Source of the DNA: Diplosphaera chodatii
Lineage: Eukaryota > Chlorophyta > Trebouxiophyceae > Prasiolales > Stichococcaceae
Reading direction: 5' to 3'
DNA length: 64,000 nt
Assembly: GCA_032358165.1 (NCBI GenBank)
Contig: JAALGY010000039.1
Span: forward strand, 806,001-870,000
Part shown: positions 13,812 through 29,053 of the stretch, one piece after another
Numbering within the stretch: the first letter of the stretch is position 1
Layout of the letters: every line of letters starts with the position of its first letter
Position numbers and translations under genes: made by a program
The notes under the pieces: generated by a model
What the model saw: only the letters and a program-made list of their open reading frames with translations
Database searches by the model: none
Told to the model about the DNA's origin: nothing

Positions 13812-15146
13812 ACGGCAGCCTGCCCCAAGCCGCCTGGCGTAATGGCGCCGCAAGCAATCTCTGCAGCTCGAGTATGACGTTGTCAGGGTGTGGGCACACT
13901 CTGCAGCCGAGTCGATGCACATCTGTGGGTAGAAGCAGACTGAACACAGTCCAGCCCCATACAAGCAGTTGTCACCTTGTTAGTTTTCTAGACAGCCTTA
14001 TGCAGGCAGCAAACGTGATGAAACAGCGAGGCGGGGGGCGTGCAGGCAGCACCCAATTGTGCTATTGATTGGCCTTTGGAACAACGTAACATCAATGCAT
14101 GCGGATGCAAGGCGTCAGCTGGCTTTGCTTTGTAGTGGTGCAGTGATGCTGCTGCAGCTCAGCAACCAGTATAGCAAACATCCGGTGGTGGTTTGCTCAG
14201 TAAATTGTCTTCTGTTGCTGGTCGAGACCATAGGTTTCATTAGCTTGTGCCCTTCTGTTGTGCTTGACAGTTTGACGTGTAGGGTGCATAGCACAGATAT
14301 GTGCTGCACTCAAGCTTGTGAACGGAAAGGTGTGATGGCGCAAACTCAGGCATGCACACCACCTGTGATGGCGCAAACTCAGGCATGCACACCACCCCAC
14401 CAAGTCACCTACATGCTGGTCAATGACGTTGACAATGCCTTTTTGTTATGCTTAACTTTTCTAGGGTGCAAAGCATGATGGTGCAAACTCAGGCATGCAC
14501 ACCACCCCACCAAGTCACCTACATGCTGATCAACAACGATGGACAGTGCCTTTTCATTATGCTTGACTGTTTTCAGGGTGTATAGCACAAATATGTGCTG
14601 CACTCAAGCTTGTAAACCGTGAAAGGCGTGATGGCTCAAACTCAGGCACGCACACCACCCCACCAAATCACCTGCCTGCTGGTCAACGACGTTGACAATG
14701 CCTGTACACTATGGAAAGAGAGTGTTCCAGTACATGACCACCGCCGTATGTTGCTCCTGCTACTGGGTACTGCATCACAACCTCTTCCTGCAGCCATCGC
14801 ACTCGGCCAAACAGTCAGTGCAACGATGCTTCACGTCTGAAGCTGTCGACATTGCAGGGCAGACCCTAGGCTGCTGCGTGTGTGCATATATCGTTACTTG
14901 ACACGTCAACGATTGACACCCTGCACACAAGCGTGAGTTGACATGTTGCTAGATGGCAGGATTGCATGAGGCCTTGTTCTTCTGGCAAGGACGTCAGGAC
15001 GCCCTGAGCTGCACGCATCCAACAGCATCATTGATGCAGCTCTCTACTGCCGCCGGAAAGTCAACCGAAGCGTTTGGCGCTGCATGTTGTTTTGAACAGT
15101 GAACAGCTGCTGACGGGGCAGCTGGATCATAGTTGGGAGGTTCAGC
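13812..15146. other. Oxidase 3' flank and spacer
   Basis: No coding exon seen. It contains a diverged tandem repeat at 14270-14715 and a TGTAA at 14611-14615 that could serve as a distant polyadenylation signal. The right end should hold the promoter of the DNAJC11-like gene. Confidence 0.45.
14270..14715. repeat. Diverged tandem repeat, units of about 120-150 bp
   Basis: Three imperfect units share TGATGGYGCAAACTCAGGC, CACACCACCCCACCAA and the GGTCAAYGACGTTGACAATG region, at about 14330, 14474 and 14625. Within the first unit a 33-base piece is itself duplicated (14330-14362 and 14363-14395). No coding function is apparent. Confidence 0.7.
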
Positions 15147-18100
15147 ATGGCAGAGGCAGCTGGTGAGGACGCGCTATCGTTCTACGCTCTTCTCAACGTC
15201 TCTCGAGAGGCGTCCGAAGAGGACGTCAAAAGAGCGTTCCGGTGGGTGCATGGCGGCACTGCGGCAGGATGGCCCCGCATCTTCTCATGCGCCTGCCGTT
15301 CCGTGGGCCCCTGCAATTCCACCACATTGAAGCGCTGACAAGCTGTACCGCTGCACAGGGCATTGGCGCAGACCTACCACCCTGACAAGCAGCAGGATGA
15401 AGATCTCAAGGCTGCGGCGGCCGCGAGCTTCATGCGCATTCAGGAGGCCTACGAGGTGCAAACGGAACCCTCGCCAAAGATTTCAACATGTTCGCTTATG
15501 GCATGCCGTTGTGTGTTAGCGTCGAGTTAGGAGGCCGCACGATCGGGCGAGTGTCATTGCATTGGTGGCATGCCTCGCCATGGCAGGCAAAGCCATCATC
15601 GGGAGTTGCATGTGCAGGTGCTGATCGACCCGCAGCGCCGGCAGGTGTATGACATATACGGGAAGGAGGGTCTGCAGGCAGGGCTGGAGGTGGGAGCTCA
15701 CCTGCGCACCCGGGACGAGCTGCGCCGGCAGTGGCAGCAGTTTCAGCAGCAGCAGGTGGGTCGCCTGCATGGGACGCAGTGTAGTGCTTCAGGCTGGTGC
15801 AGCACTGCGGCAGCACAGGCTGTGGTGCACTGTGTTGCGAGGCTGAGGGCAGCAGACGCACGCACAGTCTGGGCTTGCACCCTTTGCTGACCGAAACACC
15901 TGTGTGCAGCAGAAATCAGGACAGGCAGAGCAGCAGCAGGATGAGCGACTCGACTACAGGGGTGCCTACATGATCAAGGTCAGCAGACATCACCATGTTC
16001 CTGCCTCCTGCAACCTTGGCGCCAACCACGCCTGCTTGACAGACGTTGTGCACGTTATCAGCATGTTTACGACGATCATCGCGTGTTGTGTAGGTCGATG
16101 CATCATCGCTGTTTGATCTGTACGACCGGCATGTACGCCATGCACCCGATGTCATCAGCACAGCGACATCACCAACAGTTTCAGTGTCCCTCAGCCCGAA
16201 GGACAGCCTCACAGTCGGAGGTGCATGCACAACAAAGCTTCACAGCACAACATACTATGTCAGTGGATGTCAATGTCCTGTCACCATTCGATTTTGGAAG
16301 CTGGTCAGCATGTTGTTCTTCTGGCCCACGCAGTGCAAACTGTGACAAAGCGAGGCGTTGGCGGCAGCAGCTTTGTGGCAGGCTACCGCCGCATCCTGAC
16401 GGCGGAGGATTCGATTGAGGCCCATGCCATGCTAGGTGTGCATCGAGCTTTGCGCACCTCATCTGCAGGTCTTCGGTGCAACTCATCAGAACACGTTGTC
16501 AACCTCATCTTACATGCATCAACCCTGGGCAGTAAGGCTGATGATCCCATGATGTGCCCCTTGGCAGGTCTGAAGACGCTGGTGCAGCTGCAAAGCACGC
16601 GGCAGCTGGGGGAGCACGCCTCGGCGACGCTCGCGACCACATGGCAGCCCGACCTGGGCTTCGGCATGCAGCTGGGCACCGCGCGGCAGCTGTCGGCGCA
16701 CTGGCACGGCGAGGGCAACTGGATCGTGGGGCCCCGCGTTGCCAGCGGCCTGGGCGTCAGCCTCACGCGGCGCGACGAGAAGAGCGCCTTCAGCTGCAAG
16801 CTTGACGTGAGGCCCCGCTGCAAGGGCAGCCTGTCCTGAGGCCGGCAAGCACTATTCTGTTAGTAGCGGCCCACTGCACGTGGCATGCGCCTCACTTCTG
16901 GGTGGTTGCAGCCCATGCTGTACAGCCATGCTTGCGTCCCCTTGTCTGCTGCAGCAGGATGGTCATGTCCAACCATGGGGCACTGCTTGCAATGCGCAGG
17001 TGGGCATGGGTGCGGGGGTGTCCGCGCGGTACGTCCGCAGCCTCACGAAGCAGTACACGGGCCGCATCTCGGGGCGCTTTGGCTCCACGGGCGTGGAGCT
17101 GGAGGTGGGCGCCAGCCGGCGGCTCGCGCACTCGGCGTCCGCCGGCCTGTACGCTGTCGTCGGCTTGACGGTGCGGCCCGTGCCACCCTGGTGGCTTCCT
17201 TGTGTCACATATTGCATGTGCTCGACGCCTCGGCTGCACACGCGAGAGGTAGAAGGTGCTGGATAGGATGTACACACGGGTCCTGCGCATATGCAGGAGC
17301 TAAAACTAGCTCAACAAATGCTCACGTTTGTAGCACTGACCAAAGCGTCCTGACCTCCACAGGGCATCTCCCTGAAGGTCACTGCCGCACGCCGTGGCCA
17401 GCAGCTGCAGGTGTGCAGAGCGTCATGCTGTTGTCTGACACATGTCTTTGGGGTCAACTGAGCGCTCCAGTGGGCTGTGCACGCTTGCCATATGTTTGGG
17501 TTCTTGCACAGGTGCCAGTGATACTGTCGCATACACCAAACAGCTGGCGGGTGTTGCTCGGAGCATACCTGCTGCCACCCCTGGTTGGCACCGCGCTGCA
17601 ATACGGGCTGGTAGGCCCGCTGTTGCGCCGGCACCGCCTGCAACAGGCGAGTGCTGCTGCTGGTGATGTAGAGCTACATCGCTGCACATACAACACCAAT
17701 GACGAAACCCTGTTGCAAAGAGTGCAGTTGTTCTGTGTCGCATGGTGCTGTCGTGGCTGTATCGACAGAGCCATTCTCGCGGTCAGGCTACGAGACATTG
17801 CTCTCTGTGATGCAGGCTCTGCAGCGGCGGCGGGATGGCCTAGCCGAGGTGAAGCACCTCATTGCAGAAGCAGCGCGTGAAGCAGACCTGATGCGGCCTG
17901 TCGTAGCACGCAAACTCAGCAGAGCAGCAGCCGAGGTTCGTCACAGCTGCATAGGTCACGCAGCGCACATGCTGTACCCTGCTGCAACACGAACTTGCAC
18001 AGATGTGCAGAGCCATCAGCAGCTGTGCAGGATCATCTTACTGTGCCACAGAGGTGGATATGCTTTGCCACCATTGAGTGCGTCAGGCTTGCAAACCATC

Positions 18101-19269
18101 ACTTACACTGCGACTGCGTGTGGCTGCCTGATCAGCGCTTTTGAACACATGGCGGCATGTCTGCAGGACGGCTTGCTCATCGTCGAGGCGGTGTTTGGCC
18201 GGCTCGAAGCGATGCCGCCTGTGGGAACAGTCGCCGCAGCAGGCCAGGGCACAGGAGCAGACACAGCCGCCGCATCGCCAGCAGCAGCGTCAGGTGCAGA
18301 TGCCGATGACGCTCCAGCAGATGCCGAGGAGCCACCGCCCAGCCCTCAGCAGCCTGCCCACCGCCTGGACAGCGGTGTGCTTCCTGCAGCGCTCTCATCC
18401 TGCTGTTCTGGTGCCCTTCAAAGCTGCATATATCTGCTTCACTTCTCACAGCCGCTCGGGTCAACAACGAGTGTGAGCTCATGTGTCTGGAATTGGTGGC
18501 ATCAGATGAGGAGGAGGGAATGCAGTCCGAGGCGGGGTCAGAGGGCAGCGGCCCGGCGGCGGCAGCAGCAGCAGATGCTGAGCGCCTCATGGACGCAGCA
18601 GGGGAGCTGCCGCCGCAGTGGCTGGACGTCACCATTGCAGTCAGGTGGGGCAACCAGAGCGCGCCTCAGGCGCCTGCTTCCACCGTCGCAGGACTGCAGC
18701 TGGCCTGCTGCGCACCAGCATGCCAGCGCCAGCAGCGCCATGTGTGGCAAGCTTTGTATTGCATGGCCGCTGTCGCTGCTGCAGTCGAGCCTACTACCGT
18801 TCCATCTGATTTCTGGGGTGGTTCGTGGCAGGTTTCTGGCAGAGCCGAGCAAGCTGGTGCTGCATCATGGGGTGCGCAAGTCAGGGCTCATGGGCTTCTG
18901 CGACGTGGCGCCAGGCGAGATGAAGCAACTCAGGGTGGCCTATTTGGCAGCCGGCCGTCCGCATGTTGCCACGCTGACGGACCTTCAGGTGCGCAGCACA
19001 GCCACCAAGGATGTATGACCGGCACCCGCTAGATGTCGACACCACCTGCCTGTAGCAGATTTGGCATGTGTGGCAGGCCACGATATGTGGTGGAACGCCT
19101 GTCAAGGCTGATGCTCCTGATTTGACGCTGAATGCAGGGCGCAGTGCTTCCTGAGGATGGCCACATGGTGACCGATGCAGCAATTGCTGACCAGATCTCT
19201 GCGGCGGCAAGAGCAGCAGCACCAGTGCAGCCAGACAGCGAGGCAGGAAGCGGCCAACAGCCACACTGA
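15147..19269 (+). CDS. DNAJC11: DNAJC11-like J-domain protein with DUF3395 C-terminal domain
   Basis: Fifteen exons in phase (15147-15241, 15359-15455, 15618-15755, 15910-15978, 16094-16220, 16334-16435, 16568-16806, 17000-17170, 17363-17410, 17512-17646, 17816-17935, 18167-18374, 18452-18644, 18832-18988, 19138-19269) give 676 residues. The N-terminus is a J domain: SFYALLNVSREASEEDVKRA, the HPD signature in QTYHPDKQQ, and VLIDPQRRQVYDIYGKEGL. The middle is rich in beta-strand-like segments with many Gly and Arg. A hydrophobic stretch (WRVLLGAYLLPPLVGTALQY) is followed by a coiled-coil-like segment. The C-terminus (WLDVTIAV, KLVLHHGVRKSGLMGFCDVA, MKQLRVAY) matches the DNAJC11 C-terminal domain. 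In animals DNAJC11 is a mitochondrial outer-membrane partner of MICOS; that role is inferred here. Intron 10 begins with GC rather than GT (CAACAG|GCGAGT). Confidence 0.9.
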
Positions 19270-19726
19270 CATGTGTACACTCTAAAGATGTTGCTTATCT
19301 GCGAGAAGCATGGAGCGGCTGCTTTTGTCATGTCATTGCAGGAACTCTGCAGCTGAGGTTCAGCAAGAACTCAGGTGGTCTCGGACCAAATTATCAATCA
19401 GCCATAAAACACAACATCGTGATCTATGTCCCAATACACACCAACAGGAATCTGCTCGCGCCAACCACGTCGAATTCGTCTCCACGACCCTGCCACCAGG
19501 CACTGGCATGAGCAGCATTCATGGGACAAGTGCATTGCGCCCTGCTCTTTGCTGCTCCTACGGCTGCGTGCAGGCACTGCACGCTAGGTGATATCATTCG
19601 CATGCTGATGCGAATAGCTGTCGTCTGTTATCAGCCGGCTGCCACCAGCTTCGGGCGGCCCAGGCGCCTTCGACATTTGGACCGCCGTGCTTCCAGCATA
19701 GGCCTGTAGTGAGACATGCATGAACA
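19270..19726. other. Spacer between convergent DNAJC11-like and b561 genes
   Basis: The 3' UTRs of the two convergent genes. No separate coding feature or RNA gene recognised. Confidence 0.5.
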
Positions 19727-22700
19727 TCAGATGAAGTGCCCACAGATGCGCAGGTAGCGCACAAAGTACGTGCACATAAGAGGAGACAGCACGCTCACCA
19801 AGGTTGCCTCTGTCACACAGTGGCAGTGCAGCAGGGTAAGCAGGCTGGCAATCGGCAGCCACACCTGCTGCTTGCGGCGCAGCACGGTGGCATTGTACAC
19901 CTCCTTCGCCAGCCACAAGGCGACGATCACGCCCAGCACCAGGCTGTACGCAGCATACCAGTTCCGCCGATGGCTGCCGGACAGGTGTGTGCTCATGTGG
20001 ACGCCAATGTAGTAGTTCACCTGCAGCACACAACATTCTTCGCCTGCCTGGCATGAGAGCAACATGTAATATGGCAGGTGTTGCTAGGGCTGGTATGTCC
20101 TGCGCACCACGATGACAATAACCAACAACCGGCCGTTGCTGTGGTGCAGCAGCGCCCACAAATGCCGCCGTTTGTGCTCCTGCATACACAATGCTGCACA
20201 CATTGGCATGCATGACATGACATGAAGCCAGACAATGCATGAGCACACCAGATTCCCTCTCGAAAGAACATGTTTGCTGCATTAGACACAACATCAGAGC
20301 AACTGTTCAGCGTAACACGCACCTTATCAGGTCGAAATATAGCGGCCAGCACTTGAAAGATCCCGAACACAAGCACCAGGGTGCCCAATGCAGCATGGGC
20401 CTTCTCCTGACTTCCAAGGAATGGTCGCATGTAATACCCGATGCCTGCGCCGCGGACAATGCTCGTCGGCAAACTCTCGCACATGATGGCAAGCACTGCA
20501 CATGGTCGCCACTTTTGCGCCATTGATAGTGTGCGTCCACGAAGATGAATGCTTTGCACAGCCGTGCCCTCGGCACAGCAAAACAGAGCAGCAGCTCTCT
20601 GCAGCAACCCACCAATTCCGACCACGCCCATAGACAGGCCCGTGACGGCCAGTATCCTATGCACATTGAACCACGCCTGCACAGTACAGATTCGCTCGAG
20701 TGCTAGCAGCCTAGAACATCCAAGTATTTGGACAACAGCATGTCTGATCGTTATAATATCGCCCAGGATCAAGGCATTCATGCCACCTTTGGATATTCGC
20801 GCAATGTGCGGGCTACCAAAGCAGCCAGCGGCAGCAGAATCCCCAAACCAACGCCATTGAGCCACCCATGCACCTGCAGCCAGAATGTAAGTCGCACGAT
20901 GAGGATGTGTGTGATGTGCGGCAGTCTATGGCATGTGACGCTACCTACCATCACCGACGAAGTCTCCACACAGCAACACACTACATGGTGTTGCTGACAG
21001 CTGAGGCACAGCTGATGCGTGTTCTGCAATCGTCTGAGGATTTAGAATACACACCTGTGCCAAAGTCGTGCTGCGGTGGCTGCTAGCAACCCCCGTGTTG
21101 ATTGGCTCCACGACAACATCAGCGACCAAGTTGGTCAGATCCAACTCAACTGTGTTGCCATTTCGGCTCTGCAGCGCGCATGCGTACGAGTGGTGTGAGT
21201 GCACCACATGTGTTGCATTTGGCATGTGACACGAGCGGCACACCTGCAATGGCATTGAAGGCAGCTTTGTTGGCATGGCACTACAATAAACTCCACGCAA
21301 CATGCAGAGCCTGTGGAGGTTGCCTACGTCATGAGGGATCAGCACGCCGTTGCGGACTGGCCCCATCGTGTAGATGACAGGGAAGCTGGTGAGATCCTCG
21401 TCGGCCTCCAGCTGCAGCGTGAAGAGGGCCCGCAGCCGGTCGCCTGACGCTGCTGCCTGGTGTCGCAGACATTGCACTGGTGACGACACAGCACACGAGC
21501 CAAAATAAACACTGCTTAGCTTGGGGAACCTCGGGGTGAATTGGAAGACTGCCGGACTGGCCAAGGAACGGGTGCTGCAGACAGCAAATATTGGTTGCCG
21601 TCACAGGACGAAGCCACTAGCCTAGCTGCATGTGCTGCACAGGACATCGAGACCCACACTGTGCAGGCAGCCTGTGCACCTTCATGTCAGAGACCGTCCA
21701 CGAGGATGGCCGCGTCACGCCGGCAGTGCGATAGCCGCCGAGGGTGTAGTCTGCCACAGTGGCGCCGCTGGCCGCCTGCCTGTCGGCCTTGACGATGATG
21801 CCATTGCCGGGCACCATCCTGCGGCCGCCCTGGGAACCCACGCCCCAGCCTGCAGATGCAGGCTCAGACACTCCAGCGAATAGATTGGACTAACAGCACC
21901 TTCAAATGACCTCGACTGTTGCACAAGCATCCTGCACTGGCACACGCTTGTGTGTGCAGAGAGTACATGCCCAGTCCATCATCATGGCAGGGGCGTAAGA
22001 CGCCAACAACTTGTCGCAGAAGCTTTCAAGTGCACTTTTAATATCAACACCCCCGCACCATCGCACACCGCCTTCACTGTCAAGACGCTGACCTGTATAG
22101 CCGCCTGCGTTGACGCTGTCAATTGCGCCACGCAAGCGGTTGCCAGGCTGAAGTGACCAGTGGAACGCATACGCGCCAGGCGTGCCGCTCAGCGTCGTGC
22201 ACGCATCAAATGCTTCCGACTTGCTGCTCAGCTCCAGCACGCAGCGCTGCGTAGCATTGGACTGCGCCTGCACAGGTTGGCATGTTTGTAACTTGAGTCT
22301 TCGCACAAACAATGAGACAGCTATGCCCATGCAAGTCAGCGTGATACGGCTAACGTGCATCAGCGGTTCCAACAAGAATTTACCTGGAGCAAACGCCGCT
22401 GCTGAGCATAGGATGCACTGGCCGGAGCCGACGTAGCGGCAGCCATGTCTGGGCCGTGCCGCACCCTGGCATGCCTGGCCTGGGCTGAACCTGACCCGTT
22501 GCCCAAGCTGCTGTCATCCCCCTGCACAGTATACACCACCAATCCAAATGTGCCAGGCTGCAGGACCACTGAGCGCAACCCACTGCATACAGGTCTATGC
22601 ATGTGCCGCACCTTGACATCTGCCTCTCTCCAAGGACGAGACGCGTGCGCACGCCTGCAGTCGACATGGTGCAAGCGTAAGTGCAACACTGTCATCTTGC

Positions 22701-23237
22701 AGATGTGATGCAGGCAAGCTGCTTGAGCAGCAGACGATGCAGTTGCGCATGCGCAGACATCTGGACTCTCGGTGTGCGCTGTGACTGAGTTTGGCATGCC
22801 GAATCATGACAACCCAGGCCCTGGTGCCAGTGTGCACCCATCAGCTTGCAGGCCAAACTTGATCGTGACTGGAACAGCTGCGCGCTGCAGTCAAAGCACG
22901 CCGTTTGGAACACTACCGACCTGTGCAGGCCCGCAATCCGCCTGCCTTCCTCTTGAGTGTGGTTCCAGTCTGTAGGTGATTGCTCCTGTGTGCACTCACT
23001 AGGCAGTGAGTTCTTTGTACGTTGCACAAGAAAATTTTGATATGTACAACAAGCCGGACTGTGCAGGCAATCGCTTGCCTTTGGCCGAAGTAACTCGCTG
23101 ATTCTGGATTGCGCACCCCCTGCTGTGCTTGAAGCTGCAGAGGCAGGAGACGCTGCTGCTGCTTGTACACAAACTGCAGTAGTGAATGCCAGTAAGACTA
23201 CTGGTACGACGCACGGCAGCCAGTGCTGCTGCGACAT
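19727..23237 (-). CDS. DOMON - cytochrome b561 transmembrane redox protein
   Basis: Ten exons on the minus strand (23237-22921, 22582-22384, 22267-22093, 21849-21680, 21456-21328, 21168-21055, 20873-20787, 20676-20613, 20444-20323, 20020-19727) join in phase to 556 residues. Residues 1-28 look like a signal peptide (LPCVVPVVLLAFTTAVCVQA). The extracellular part contains a DOMON domain: GAYAFHWSLQPGNRLRGAID, GWGVGSQGGRRMVPGNGI, VADYTLGGYR and SFPVIYTMGPVRNGVLIPHD. The C-terminal b561 domain carries four candidate haem histidines in successive helices: HGWLNGVGLG, AWFNVHRILA, EKAHAALGTL and VNYYIGVHMSTH. Such proteins pass electrons across a membrane, often to ferric or cupric ions or monodehydroascorbate. 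It lies near the multicopper oxidase, so a joint metal-redox role is possible (inference). Confidence 0.88.
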
Positions 23238-23969
23238 CGCCCGCTGACCAGCTGCACGTATGTGTTGCCCTGTTGTGCCATTCGTAGCAGTTTTGTAGCA
23301 CGCTGCTGCGACGTCACGCTGGCAATGCTGGGAGAGACGTCTCCGACATACAGTCACCCCCCATGTGCAGTCACATGTATTCATCTGAGGACACGTGCAA
23401 AAGTCATCATCGTCCGCGCAAGGGTTCAGCCATACCCTCATACGGCACGCTCATACCCCAGCTAAGCACCTAAGCTGCTAGTTACCTGGCATGCGTGCAT
23501 CAACCCTCTTTGCTGCGGCTGACTGCCTCAGCTCCCATTTGAATCTGCCCCAATAATGTGCCGGACTCTGTGCCCACGAGCGCCATGCACATGTGTTATT
23601 TGCTTGGCATCACTCTGTTCCACACGTACCTGCCATGAATTCAGCAACGACGGCATGTCTTGTATGGGAACTTCTCTGCGCTTTGCTGCGGTGTCGGGCG
23701 CACTGACAAGCAAACATTGAAATGGTAGTCTTGGGTGCGCCAGACCATGACTGCAACGACCCTGCATCCTGATCATTTGCTGCAATGTACCTGTGAGCAC
23801 GATCTGCATGACAGCACCATGCTAATCGACTGGCCATCTGTCAACTGGCGCCACGAGCTGCACCTCCAGTGACGAAAGCCACTGTGCTTACCTGACTACT
23901 ACAGTACAAACGCTGCCAAAGCGCCATGCACATGCAGGAAGGGAGACACATCCTGCACTGCTTGATGGT
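23238..23969. other. b561 upstream region and H2A copy 2 3' flank
   Basis: It holds the promoter side of the b561 gene and the flank of the second histone cluster. No other gene recognised. Confidence 0.45.
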
Positions 23970-23985
23970 GGTGTTGAAAAACACC
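23970..23985 (-). promoter_or_regulatory. Histone mRNA 3' stem-loop (H2A copy 2)
   Basis: Minus-strand GGTGTT-TTTC-AACACC hairpin 39 nt after the H2A stop. Confidence 0.95.
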
Positions 23986-24024
23986 ATTTGGTTGGGGTGG
24001 GACCGTCAGCGGTCGACAGCCACT

Positions 24025-24764
24025 TCAGGCCTCCTTCTTGGCCTTGGTCTTGGGCAGCAGCACCGAGTGGATGTTGGGCAGCACACCGCCGGCGGCAATG
24101 GTCACGCCGCCCAGCAGCTTGGACAGCTCCTCATCGTTGCGCACAGCCAGCTGGATGTGGCGCGGCACGATGCGCGTCTTCTTGTTGTCGCGGGCGGCGT
24201 TGCCGGCCAGCTCCAGCACCTCAGCTGCATGGCGTTGAAAGTGCATGTCAGCACATGCACTACTGGCGCTTGCCAAATGTGGCAAGACTTCAGTGAACCG
24301 TGCAAATCAACCTGTTCAGAATGCATTTGAGCAATGGCTCTACAACTGAGTCTGTCAGCATTGGTGACCAGGATCACAGTTTTGGTCCTGCTCACCAGCC
24401 AAGTACTCCAGCACAGCGGCCAGGTACACGGGTGCGCCGGCACCGACACGCGTGGCATACTTGCCCTTCTTCAGGTACCTGCGGTGCGGCAGCGCAACAA
24501 CATCAGGGCTTGCTGTTCGAGTTGACCACTGAGCACCTGACTCCGTCCGCTTTACTGTGCACAGCGCACAACCAGGCCACACAGCACACTTGGATTGCGG
24601 GTCGCAGCGTGGGGTATGCAGGCTGCTGTCTACCAGAACACAGCAGCAGTGCTGATAAACACCGCGTCTCACCGGGCAACACGGCCGACGGGGAACTGCA
24701 GGCCGGCCTTGGAAGACTGGCTGACGGACTTCTTGGCGCTCTTGCCCTTGCCGCGGCCCGACAT
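24025..24764 (-). CDS. H2A: Histone H2A, copy 2 (two introns)
   Basis: Exons are 24764-24673, 24478-24396 and 24224-24025, in the same phases and at the same codons as copy 1. The predicted 124-residue protein appears identical to copy 1 ([20 protein letters not shown] at the start, [11 protein letters not shown] at the end). The first intron is clearly homologous to copy 1 but carries small changes. The start is chosen by the conserved MSGRGK tail. Confidence 0.97.
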
Positions 24765-25361
24765 GGTGGCTTGCTGTGCGCTGCTGAGGGAGCAGGGAGG
24801 CAGAAGAGTGTGCAGAAGAGTGTGCGGAGAGAACAGAGAAGCGGAATGATGATGCAAATGCCGGAGGTGGGTTTCTATATTCCGCGAACGGCCGAGGGAT
24901 GTAGGGTCCCTGTCATCGGCAGGTTTTCTCGCGACGTAGGGTCCCCGTCGGTGAAGGGTTATCACCAGCCCTCCCTGCACGACTCGTCATTCCCGCGCTC
25001 CCTTGCTCACTACCTTCTCCCTGCCGCAGCACCAGCCTTCTGCCGTCTCACGCAGTATATCAGGTGCGTGTGGGCCCCTGGCTGGCTGGCTCGCATGCTG
25101 AAAATCGTGTGGCTGAACACGCGGATCGCTGTCTGCTCACCAGCCTGTGTCAAAGCTGGCTGGGCTTTGCTGCCAGATGGTGCTGGTCTGTGGTGACAGC
25201 GCGCTGCAGCGATGCTGCTTTCGGCTGCGTCTATGGCTGCCTTGCCATGTATCATGCCTGGGCCTGTGCAGGCATTCGAACACTCGCATGCTTCCCAGGA
25301 GGCCAACTCAATGCAAAGGCACAGACCCTCACCCGACCTGCGATGATGCCCTGCAGACACA
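24765..25361. promoter_or_regulatory. Bidirectional H2A-H2B promoter, copy 2
   Basis: Mirror image of the copy 1 promoter. The doubled motif reads GATGTAGGGTCCCTGTC at 24898-24914 and GACGTAGGGTCCCCGTC at 24933-24949 (plus strand), again 35 bases apart. The H2A TATA-like box ATATAGAA lies on the minus strand at about 24874-24881. Long stretches on the H2B side are nearly unchanged from copy 1. Confidence 0.75.
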
Positions 25362-26013
<652 letters not shown>

Positions 26014-26056
26014 AGCGTTGCTGCAGTCAGCAGCGGCCGCAAGCCACAACCAAAAT

Positions 26057-26072
26057 GGTGTTTTTCAACACC
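26057..26072 (+). promoter_or_regulatory. Histone mRNA 3' stem-loop (H2B copy 2)
   Basis: GGTGTT-TTTC-AACACC hairpin 43 nt after the H2B stop. Confidence 0.95.
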
Positions 26073-26978
26073 ACCATGCCCAAGTGCTGGATGTTGCAGT
26101 GCATGTACGTGGTCAAGCTGCACGACGACACCCCTGCTGTGTGCTCCTGATCACCCTGCATGCTAACAAAGTTTTGCCCATGCAACGGGCCCTTCATCGG
26201 CACCACACGGGCCAAATGTGTGCCGTTATTGTATGCGGTTCCCTGACGTACCTATGGCAGTACCTCAGCTCACCACACTGGGCTCAAGTCCTTTGCCACA
26301 ATGGGCTCACAGCAAAGCGTTGTGGACATGCCGTTCACACCTGCACATATAACCGCTGCCCATATGAGTGCTTCACGATCTGCTGTCGCTTGCGCAGCAC
26401 ATACCGTACCACCAAATTGCATGTGGTTGCATCCCATGTGCCGTACTCCAGGCAACAAAACTGTGCAACACCTATCTAGGTTGCAGCCTGCAGGCCTGAC
26501 TGTCCTATGGCGACAGCACACCGTATAGCAAAGCAAAGCAAGCAAGTGATGCGTTGACTTGTGCGTGCGTCATGATGGCAGACCAAAGCCATGCGGGTTG
26601 CGAACTGCTGGGCAAGAGCTTGCGGTAGACTGCAGGTGAACACCGCAGTTGATCTGATCACTGCAAGCAAGTGGCATGAGGAAGGCATCACAGCCTGGAA
26701 TCAGTGCGCAGCGCTGACAAAAGCAGCTCCACTGCACAGGCCAACACACAGCACTGCAGAGGGCACATCTCAACTCGAAGAGAGCGAGCTGCGTTCGCAG
26801 CAGCACAGAAACCGAACCCCCACAAGAAGACAGCCTGAAGGGCAGCTCTGCACCGAGCGACTGTCCGTTTCAATTTGGAAAGCACAATTGCGGACTGGAT
26901 GTTGAAAGCAGCTGAGCATCTCAGCGAGGCAGGACAAAGGGGTACTGAAGGGCCAGCATCTCGTGGCATGGTGTTGGT
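26073..26978. other. Spacer between convergent H2B and H3, copy 2
   Basis: No gene recognised. It is not obviously related to the corresponding spacer in cluster 1. Confidence 0.5.
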
Positions 26979-26994
26979 GGTGTTGAAAAACACC
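26979..26994 (-). promoter_or_regulatory. Histone mRNA 3' stem-loop (H3 copy 2)
   Basis: Minus-strand GGTGTT-TTTC-AACACC hairpin 32 nt after the H3 stop. Confidence 0.95.
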
Positions 26995-27026
26995 ATTTGT
27001 GGTTGTTGTGGGTTGCGATCCCAGGC

Positions 27027-28997
<1,971 letters not shown>

Positions 28998-29037
28998 GCG
29001 CCGTGCGCAAATCCGAGCTGCCAACCCCAACCAACTT

Positions 29038-29053
29038 GGTGTTTTTCAACACC
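29038..29053 (+). promoter_or_regulatory. Histone mRNA 3' stem-loop (H4 copy 2)
   Basis: GGTGTT-TTTC-AACACC hairpin 41 nt after the spliced stop codon. It also supports the third exon being part of the mRNA. Confidence 0.95.
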
